A stretch of 64,000 bases of DNA from Brachypterus glaber (lineage: Eukaryota; Arthropoda; Insecta; Coleoptera; Kateretidae), in contig OY294047.1 in the NCBI GenBank assembly GCA_958510825.1, positions 51,443,365 through 51,507,364 of the forward strand. The letters run 5' to 3'. Positions 45,905 to 53,795 of the stretch are shown here, piece by piece. The notes under the pieces were generated by a model. It saw nothing but the letters and a program-made list of their open reading frames with translations, did not search any database and was not told the DNA's origin. The position numbers were made by a program, and so were the translations under genes. How positions within the stretch are numbered: the stretch's first letter is position 1; every line of letters starts with the position of its first letter.

Positions 45905-46687
45905 AATGGAGATTTCTCCATTTAGATTAGACACAAAATTCTACCCAAAAAGGATAGAAGTAATATCACCAACATAAAGAAAAAAAATCTCCTAGGTTTT
46001 ATGTTGGCTGTACTGTCAGTAACGCCATTTTCTTTAGCCACTGTCATTGTGTTAGCTGCGTTTGATATTGTTTTGATTTCAGTTTTTTGTGTGTTTTACT
46101 AAATATTGTGTTTTTATTGACTATTATAGTACTTTTACGAGTTTTGATATTTAAATAAAAGTTCTTTCTTTATACCTTAGATTTAAAGCCTGGGCGAATT
46201 TCGTTTGGACTTTTAACCCTTGTAAAAACATCTTGGAATTTTGGTAGCTATAACAGAAATAACGCTCGTCATAAAATTAATTTCTTGAAATGTAGAAACT
46301 AGTAACGATATTAAAATATGTAATAATAATAATATATAGTTAATAATAAATATGATAAACATTAAATAAATTCATATTTACCTTTTCATATTTGAGGTTA
46401 TGTTTTGTAAATAAATAAACAGATTAAGCAACCAACCTAAGAACAATTAATAGGATTTATATTTCATTCTTTATTTTACTATTAAATCATCAGATTTATT
46501 TCTTAGCAAAAATTATTCATTTATTTAGCTTTATTTACAAAAATCAACGGTAATTGTTGATAAAAATTGAAAAAAATGCAATATTTTTTTAATTTATTTA
46601 AGTTGGTAGTGGCGTGCCGTGCACAAATGAGATAGAGATAGAGTAGACGTCTTCTGTTTCATAATTCTAGTTGTACAGAGCTCTATT
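45905..46687 (+). mobile_element. multi-hairpin element, copy 3, core replaced
   Basis: The left 60 bp (AATGGAGATTTCTCC ... GGATAGAAG) and the right 75 bp (CACAAATGAGATAGAG ... CTAGTTGTACAGAGCTC) match the 24.9-kb element. The hairpin core is replaced by about 655 bp of unrelated AT-rich DNA. An ATG at 46011 opens a 33-codon hydrophobic frame, which I do not regard as a gene. Confidence 0.6.
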
Positions 46688-47127
46688 ATTGATTTGGTTG
46701 CCAGATTTTAATGATAAATGTTAGTAAATTTTTTTCTCCACGTGTTTTCCCGAATTTTTCCTTTTAATTATGACGGCCTAGGGTTTTTTATTGCCACGCC
46801 CATAAAAGTTTTAATTCAAAATAAAAACGTTAAATTAAAGCTTGTATATTTTAAAAAATATACATGATAAAACGATGTTTGCGGACGTAAAAGGTTGTAA
46901 TTAAAGTCGAGCTGTTAAAAATGTTATTACCCGCTTTAAAATGATAATTAAGTCGGGTTTTATAATTATAAACTACTGTGCAAAGTTGATTTCTTCTCTA
47001 AAAATTGTTGGGTTGGTATATGTAAATTTACTGGGACAACGTTTATTTCACAGAATTAAGGATAAAGCGGTTAAAATTGTGATTTTTTAACTAACTAAAT
47101 TATGCATTAACGCCGTACATTAACATA
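46688..47127. other. unassigned AT-rich sequence
   Basis: Nothing was recognised. Confidence 0.3.
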
Positions 47128-47480
47128 CAGGGTGATCAATAACTGGCAAACCAAAATTTGAGAGGTGATTCTGCATGCAAAAATATTTAAAAAAGTTCCT
47201 ATAAAGGTTGGTCCGCAAATGAGCCCTAAGGGAGCTACGTCCCTTTAAAATTGTAATAATAATAAGGATTTTAATTAATAACTCTGGTACTCTTTAAGCT
47301 AGAGCGACGAGCTTTTGCATATTACTAGTATTAATAAGGACAATAAGTTTATGTTAATTTATTTTTTTAATTTATCCAGAGGCGTCCCTAGACGGAAAAA
47401 TATATTAGGCTTAACACATTTTTGCCCCAAACTTTTTTATGCGTACTTTTTTGGATTTTTTGTAAAAAATATGGATTAAT
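47128..47480 (+). mobile_element. CAGGGTGATCA-family element, truncated right end
   Basis: It starts TA-CAGGGTGATCAATAACTGGC and matches 41800-42172 inversely. The right side fades near 47480 (GGATTTTTTGTAAAAAATATG), about 130 bp before the duplicated promoter region of gene A. Confidence 0.7.
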
Positions 47481-47607
47481 TTTACAGCATATAAACAAGT
47501 GAACGTATAAAGCGCATTACCAAATGGATCAAAGTTAAAATCTAGTCACAGTAAGCAATTTTCTCAAAAATTTTTCAATTGACCCCAGTTTATACACAAA
47601 ATTTGTT

Positions 47608-47764
47608 CATATCTTGTTAATAATAAACATAATTTGTTCTGGACCGATAACAGTTTTATGGATTTTAATTTTTAATGCAAATGCATAAATAATAAATATT
47701 ACAAAAAGCTATAAAATGGGAAGGACTTGAAAATTTTGTTTTATTGTATTATCTCTCAAGAACA
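47608..47764 (+). promoter_or_regulatory. gene A core promoter, TATA box at 47710-47716
   Basis: TATAAAA lies 49 bp before the ATG, which puts transcription start about 20-25 bp ahead of the start codon. The whole 155-bp stretch is similar to 53641-53795 ahead of gene B. Shared words are TTGTTCTGGACCGATAACAG (TTGTTCTGAACCGATAACAG in B), GTTTTATGGATT and AGCTATAAAATGGGAA. Similarity at this level in non-coding DNA says the promoter was duplicated with the gene and kept. Confidence 0.8.
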
Positions 47765-49851
47765 ATGAAGGTATGTAAGTTTAAAATTTCTATTTTATCA
47801 AGTTACTGAACAAAAAAAAGTTTTAAAATAAGTACTACTAAAATAGTTATAACTAATAACTAACTTAATATATTTACGAACAAAAAAAAAAACAGATTTA
47901 GAAAAATTTGTTTAATTTATATTAGGGGTCGTGCACAAATTAAAAATTCGATTTAAAATTCCTTAAAAATATCTGTTAATTTGTGCATGGCCCCTTAAGT
48001 ACGATTTAATTTAATTTTTAGATTCTCATCCTACTTGCTGTAGTTCTATTGGGTTTAGCTAGTGGTAAGTGTTTAAAACTAAAAACAAAATACAATAAAC
48101 GCAATACAGGAAAAATAAACACATGTTGATCGTACTTTGACTAGAACGTAAAAAATTTACAGCGCTTTTGATAAAATTTAGATAAAAAATGCCAAAAAAA
48201 TTGAAAAAAATTAAAATAAAAAGTCCTCCCTTTTTGAAACCATTTAACTCCGGATAGAAAATCAAATATCGTCCTAGACAAAAAATTCTTGGATATAAAT
48301 TTGTTTTATAAAAAAAAATACATTGCCCAGTAAAAGAGCTTTCCCATTTTTCTTCCTGTGCGTGAAATGTTTTTTTTTTTTTATTATCAGATTCACTTTC
48401 AGCAATCTTAAAAACCCCAATTGACGAAAATATTGAAAACATATTAAATTATTTACCCTCTCATCCCCTCAGGGGTGAAGTTAGGAAAAAACTATTATCA
48501 GATTCAATTTCAGCAACCTAAAAACCCCTATATAGCAATTTTAAAATTTTTGTAAAAAAAATATTGTTCCCTTTGCCGCACCCCAATTTTTACCAGCAAG
48601 CGAGAACTTTTGGTAACAAACCTGTATGCCAAATTCCAAGTCTCTAGCTTAAAGCTTTATTAAGTTATCGTGCCCACAAGATTTCCCTGACAGACCGATC
48701 GACCGATCGACCGATCAAATTTTTTTTTGCTCGAAATTGATCTATATCGACATAAAATTTTTGAACGAATACAAGGCTTTCTGAAATTTTGAAAAATTTT
48801 AAAATGGGAAAGCAATAATGTCAGTCTGTCCGTCTGTTCAATGTCACGATTTTTTTAAATATTTCGAAAAATATTTAATCATTTCTTGCAATTTTCGTAC
48901 CAATGATAAATCTAAATAAAATGCCCAAAGAACTTTTACCTCAAGAAGGAACATCTACCGTATGCTTTGTTTGAAGCGTGAACCAACTACGGTGAGGGGC
49001 TGGTGGGGAGTGACTATTGTTTACACTTGATACGCGTAAAGAGAGAGAAAGAATGTGTAAACTCACAGTCTAATGTCGTAAAATGACTGACAGGGGTACA
49101 GTGTTGCCGATTGGAAACATATACTTTGGATATTTTATTGTAAATTTTAAGAAACATTAGTTCTGTATGAGTTTTATATGAACTAGTAGTTTAATTTTAA
49201 TAGATTTAAATATACTATATTATTAAACATAATTATAGTATACACAATAAAGTTTTTTACATTTTTAATTTAAGTATAATGATTTGAATTCATGATAAGG
49301 TGGAAACTACGCAACATCGCTACTAGGTAGCCTGAAAGTCGACTAGCGACATCTACATTTTACACCACAAAGCTGTATCGCGTTTCTGTTGGTAAATAAA
49401 CAAACAAAAAGATAACACCTTCATAAATATTGGTCAGAAATTACTTTTTGAGGTAAAAGTTCTTTGAAAATGCCACATATTTAAAATTTGTAAAGTACAA
49501 AAAGAATGCGAGTTTTTTTTTATCGATTTTCCAAATGTTAGTTAAGTTGGACTTATCACATTTTGATCCTACATGCCTCATATTATTATTCCAGCTAAAT
49601 ATGAAGGTAAAAGATCTATATCTGAAGAATTAAGAGAAAAACGATCTCCGGATGAGGAGATGGGAGAGAAAAGATGGTCAGCCGGTGATGGTTATATATC
49701 CGAGGACGGAAGAAGAAAACGATCCGCATATGAAGAGTTAAGAGAAAAAAGATCAATACCTAAAATGATTAGAAAAAAGAGATTTCTTTGGTTTGGACTG
49801 GCCGGATATGGAGGCTATAAAGCAGTTAAAAAAATATTTGAAGGAAAGTAA
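47765..49851 (+). CDS. gene A: secreted dibasic-cleaved propeptide (three exons)
   Basis: Coding exons are 47765-47770 (ATG AAG), 48022-48064 and 49595-49851; introns are 251 and 1530 bp with GT...AG ends. The 101-residue product starts MKILILLAVVLLGLASA, a clear signal peptide, then KYEGKRSISEELREKRSP. Lys-Arg sites follow every 8-15 residues: GKR, LREKR, GEKR, RRKR, LREKR and RKKR. Several fit the furin form R-X-K-R. The pro-region is acidic (SEELRE, SPDEEMGE, SAYEELRE). After the last RKKR comes about 22 residues, FLWFGLAGYGGYKAVKKIFE..., aromatic, Gly-rich and cationic, the likely mature peptide. The reading frame joins correctly only with these splice sites (phase 0, then 1). I recognise no named family. 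An antimicrobial or signalling peptide is inference from layout. A paralogue lies 6 kb downstream. Confidence 0.85.
47925..47994. mobile_element. 70-bp Harbinger-like MITE in intron 1 of gene A
   Basis: TTA-GGGGTCGTGCACAAATTAA and TTAATTTGTGCATGGCCCC-TTA. The TTA duplication is intact and the element is almost only its terminal repeats. Gene B lacks it. Confidence 0.7.
48660..48850. repeat. GACCGATC/GTCT short tandem segment in intron 2 of gene A
   Basis: GACCGATCGACCGATCGACC at about 48692-48718 is followed by GTCTGTCCGTCTG at 48824. The preceding text (TATGCCAAATTCCAAGTCTC ... GCTTTATTAAGTTATCGTG) looks like the conserved flank of GTCY-microsatellite insect elements. Confidence 0.5.
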
Positions 49852-49856
49852 TGTAA

Positions 49857-49862
49857 AATAAA
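49857..49862 (+). terminator. poly(A) signal of gene A
   Basis: AATAAA begins 5 bases after the stop codon, giving a very short 3' UTR. Confidence 0.7.
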
Positions 49863-50067
49863 TTGATAAAAATCTATGGCAAAGTGAGCAAATATGGTAA
49901 GTGCAAATTGACATAGATGTACAAGGTGTCATGTCATTGGTAAACGACCTGATAACTTCTAACGTAATGTTAGTTAACATAATGTAAATTTACACTTACT
50001 ACATTTGTGGGGTAAAAATATAAAGCAGCAATTTACGCGATAACTATAAAAATTTCCATAAAGGTAA

Positions 50068-50807
50068 AGGGTGGGTCAAAAAAACCGACTATTTTTTTTT
50101 ACTTGTACTCTGAAAAATCGGTTGCTAGACACCTCTAGAAAATTCTCACCAAATATGAGCTCTTAATTTTGATAAAAAGGTTCTCTGCTTTACAATTTTC
50201 CATTTTTTCCTCAGTATTAGAAACAAAAATTCATATCTCTTTGACAACTGTTCGTTAAAAAGTATTTCTCCCCATATTATTGTAGGAAATCGAACGCTCT
50301 ACAAAAAAAGTCTCTTACAATTTTTTCGTAAACCTCACCGTTTAAAAGATATCAAAGGTTTAAGTTTGATTATTTTAAGAGACATTTCAGTTTTGCTTAT
50401 GAATTTTATAACTCGCTTAGAAATTTTTTTTATTAATTCCGCAATTTATAGTTTTGTAGGAAATTAACTGCTCTACAAAAATGGTCTCTTATGATTTGTC
50501 GATTAAATTAAATTACAAATACAATACAAACTTCAATGCATACTAATTTTAATAGTTTTTGATGAATAATTCGAAAAATTTCCATTTAATTTATGAGTTT
50601 CACGAAAAATACTTTTTAACGAACAGTTGTCAAAGAGATATGAATTTTGGTTTCTAATACTGAGGAAAAAATGGAAAATTGTAAAGCGGAGGACCTTCTT
50701 ATCAAAATTAAGAGCTCATATTTGGTGAGAATTTTCTAGAGGTGTCTAGCAACCGATTTTTCAGAGTACAAAGTAAAAAAAAATAGTCGGTTTTTTTGAC
50801 CCACCCT
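50068..50807. mobile_element. 740-bp foldback between the two propeptide genes
   Basis: AGGGTGGGTCAAAAAAACCG opens the left arm and CGGTTTTTTTGACCCACCCT closes the right. The arms of about 220 bp share CTCTAGAAAATTCTCACC, ATATGAGCTCTTAATTTTG and ATCTCTTTGACAACTGTTCG. The target duplication is unclear. It lies 200 bp after gene A. Confidence 0.85.
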
Positions 50808-50809
50808 AG

Positions 50810-51340
50810 TAATCCAACTTCCAGTACACAAGCCAATATCTCAGTAGCGGTTGAAGCAATTACAAAAATTCTTTTTTTGACATTTATCTCCTACTCTGTT
50901 TTTAAAACATTTTAAATAATATGATCCATCTTATTTACAAGGGAGGCCGATTTATTTGTTTTTTCAAGAATAACCCAATTTTTATTAGTTTATTTTTAGG
51001 ATAATTATAGTTATTATAATTATTTATTAAATATTGTGAACTTGTTAAAAAAAACTGTAGCGTTTATTTCAAAATAAATTATGTAGGTAATTATTAAAAT
51101 TCGAGGTAAATTGTCAAAATATTGACATTATCCTTCAAAAATGGGAAATGTCAACATCTGAGAATTTACCTTGAATATAAATAATTACCTAAAAAAAAAC
51201 ATAAAATACCTTTTAAGATCACTATGAGAAGAAGCATAATTACAATATTTTAAGAATAGACAAGGAGAAAAAAGCTAAATCTAAAAATGGCTTTAGCCGT
51301 AACTGAGATATTGGTATTGTGTAACCCTGTACAAGAAAAT
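50810..51340. other. unassigned AT-rich sequence, possibly a decayed foldback
   Basis: CAATATCTCAGTAGCGGTT near 50833 resembles the inverse of AACTGAGATATTGGTATTG near 51301. AATTATTTATTAAAT-type words between them also mirror. The ends are unclear. Confidence 0.3.
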
Positions 51341-51492
51341 ATTTTTTTCACTACTAGCTTAAGGAACATACCATTATTTATCATGTTTCAGACTGTGAAA
51401 TCAATTTTCTTCACCTATAGCAATAATAATTTTTCCTCTCCTACTTAGTAGGAGTAAATTTTATAGACAATTGATATCTGCCACTTGATTTT
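51341..51492 (+). repeat. 150-bp dispersed repeat, copy 2
   Basis: A direct copy of 38155-38305. Confidence 0.75.
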
Positions 51493-52312
51493 TCTTGAAC
51501 TGCAAAGACATGTCATTGCTTATAATTTTTAATAGACAACGCACTAAGTGCACTAAGTGACTTAGTGCCTATTGCCAGATAAAATTTTATTCAAAATCAA
51601 ACTGGTGCGTTTTGTATAGTGGGTAACTCTCTTGGCAGTCCACCTAGAAGTTAGTTCGGTTTACCTGTACATAGATCATCAAAAATTAATTACAGTACCC
51701 TAAAAATCCCATTTTTGCAAAAAAAGTGACTTAGTACCTTTTACTTGTAAGCCGACGATATGTACTTATTTCTTGCCTATATTGTGTATGTATGCTTTTA
51801 TGTATTTTTTGTCTTTATTGTATCATTTAAAACAATATCTAATAAATATTATACAGCTTATTGATAACTTTTATTACATCCTATGCAGTCAAACTAATCG
51901 ACAATTACCCAAGATCTTAAAAAAAGTTATATGGGACGCCGATTTTAACAAATCTGACTCTTTTGCCCAAATTTGGGCCAGAAAGTTCTTCTAAACTAAA
52001 ATAAATAAACCGATAAAAAAATAAATAAATTAAAATATTTGTTTTTAATGAAGAGATAATCTATAGTTATGCAATTTATTTATTTTGTGCTTTTTTATGT
52101 TTTATGGCGTTATGTCAAATCCTGATAAAATTCCTATAAGACCAGGAGTAGCATTTAAAATTTTTCGCACTTATGCTGTAGTAAAATTGTAAAAAAAATA
52201 TGTTAGATTTGTGTAACAAAATTAAAGATTTAAATGTCCCTAAAAATTGTTTTTATAATATCATTGGATATTACAAAATTTGTTTACTTTGTTTATACCC
52301 AGAAGTTCCTAT
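51493..52312. other. unassigned AT-rich sequence
   Basis: It contains small GCACTAAGTGCACTAAGTGAC repeats at 51541-51563. The frame 51773-51994 is not recognisable. Confidence 0.35.
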
Positions 52313-52316
52313 TTAA

Positions 52317-52449
52317 TGGCTCGCATAAGAACATAATACATAAAAATGCGTTGCCGTGATTGACTTGATGTGCCGCCATGTATCTTGTAAGCCAATCACG
52401 GCATCGCATTCTTATGTTTTATGCTCTTATGCAAGCTTCTGCATAGGCC
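52317..52449. mobile_element. 133-bp TTAA foldback MITE, copy 2
   Basis: It lies between TTAA at 52313-52316 and TTAA at 52450-52453. The interior is almost identical to 29394-29538 (GCCGTGATT...CTTGATGTGCCGCC). The left end is shortened by about 10 bp. Confidence 0.85.
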
Positions 52450-52546
52450 TTAAATGAGTTAATATGTTACTATTGTGGAAGCGAAACCTTGAAGTAGATG
52501 TAGATGAGATAAAAAAATATAAAAACTATTAAATTTATGTTTATGA

Positions 52547-52660
52547 CAGAATTTCTTTGTTTTTGTTGGAAAAACATATGTACAACCACATGATTTGGTA
52601 ATGGGTTCGGCATTGTCACCATTGCTAGCGGACGCTTTCCTTAGCAATTTTGAAACCTAA
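52547..52660 (+). pseudogene. Penelope-like reverse transcriptase fragment
   Basis: The plus-strand frame reads QNFFVFVGKTYVQPHDLVMG then SALSPLLADAFLSNFE and a TAA. This is the conserved Penelope-type RT box (usually F.GK.Y.Q.DGLAMGSPLSP..A..FM..FE). Stops close the frame on both sides (TGA at 52544-52546, TAA at 52658-52660), so only about 37 codons survive. The catalytic YVDD box and the GIY-YIG endonuclease are absent. The open frame on the opposite strand here is a shadow. Confidence 0.8.
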
Positions 52661-52885
52661 TACATTACCATTACTCAAGTAGTATTTTGTCCACGCAAGT
52701 GTAAATAAAATCACTCATAACACGAGTTGAGAATTAAATATAATCCAAACCCTTTTATTTTAAATGCTTGAAAATCTATAATTTAGCAAAAAATTATGAC
52801 AAAAAATTTAAGTTAGCTTAAAAGCAAAAGAGTGTGGCAAACATTTTTTAGTTATTAGTGGAAATAACTTTTGATATTTAATATA

Positions 52886-53455
52886 GTGCTAAAAACAAGT
52901 GTTTCTATGAAGGTGTTTTCGAGATTTTTGTTGGGATATGGATTACGTTGTAATTTAAATTTTAGGCCTTATTTAAATTTTTAGACAATTTTTGACACAT
53001 TTTTAAAAAAATGTATTGAAGTCATTTAGAGGACCCTATAAGGTTTATAAATATTCAACATTCGACGCTTCATGAATTTTTTCCGTTTTTTTTTTGAGTT
53101 TTTCTTTACCTGTGTGCGCCAGCTTGTAGCAGAATGGATAAACTAATTATAAACAGGGCAAAATTGTTCAAAATTCAAACGGATAGTATACGGGAGTAGG
53201 GGGAAAAAAAGGTTGCGGTCTTTTTAAAATATGGACGACAGTGACTCGATTATAAACAATTAAGCGAAATGGTGACGGGACGAATTTGCATTTAAATAGG
53301 TTTATTTTCTTTCTTTATGCTTTCCCTTATAATTAAATAGAGCTGGGCAAATCTTACTTTAAAAAAAATTGTTTAACGTCCAGCCAAAAATTAGACTTTT
53401 TTAATCCCAATAAAAATCTCGATAACAACTTCATAGAAACACTTGTTTTTAGCAC
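52886..53455. mobile_element. 570-bp MITE with about 50-bp terminal repeats
   Basis: TATA-GTGCTAAAAACAAGTGTTTC on the left and GAAACACTTGTTTTTAGCAC-TATA on the right. The repeat continues through TATGAAGGTGTTTTCGAGA. The interior is non-coding. Confidence 0.8.
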
Positions 53456-53541
53456 TATAAGGTTTATAAATATTCAACATTCGACGCTTCATGTTTTTTT
53501 TCCGTTTTTTTTTTTGGGATTTTTTACCTGTGTGTGCCGTC
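53034..53541 (+). repeat. pair of direct repeats about 90 bp long, 420 bp apart
   Basis: CTATAAGGTTTATAAATATT and CAACATTCGACGCTTCATG, then TTTTTTCCGTTTTTTTTTT and TTTACCTGTGTG, occur at 53036-53120 and again at 53456-53541. One copy is inside the MITE and the other starts exactly at its right border. Confidence 0.8.
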
Positions 53542-53640
53542 TCAAATGAACGAGAGTACTTATAAAAAATTAATAAATCGTATTCTTTTTTTGAAATTTG
53601 AAAATGTCGCGAGTTTGAAAAACTACAAAATTTGTTCATG

Positions 53641-53795
53641 GCTTGATAATAATAATTTAAATTTGTTCTGAACCGATAACAGTTTTATTGATTTAAATTT
53701 GTAATGCAATGGCAAATATAATAAAAATAATAAAAATTATGAAGCTATAAAACGGGAATACCTTTAAAAAAATTACATTGTAATTATCAAGCAAA
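53641..53795 (+). promoter_or_regulatory. gene B core promoter, TATA box at 53746-53752
   Basis: TATAAAA lies 44 bp before the ATG and matches gene A in sequence and spacing (GAAGCTATAAAACGGGAATA). The upstream words TTGTTCTGAACCGATAACAG and GTTTTATTGATTTAAATTTG are shared with gene A. Confidence 0.8.

Noticed and set aside
46011..46112. ATG-initiated hydrophobic 33-codon frame
   Set aside because: It resembles a signal peptide, but there is no following exon, promoter match or paralogue, and it sits in the replaced core of a mobile element.
53753..53762. GGGAATACCT after the gene B TATA box as an NF-kB/Relish site
   Set aside because: It differs from the consensus, is not kept in gene A (GGGAAGGACT) and lies between the TATA box and the start site.
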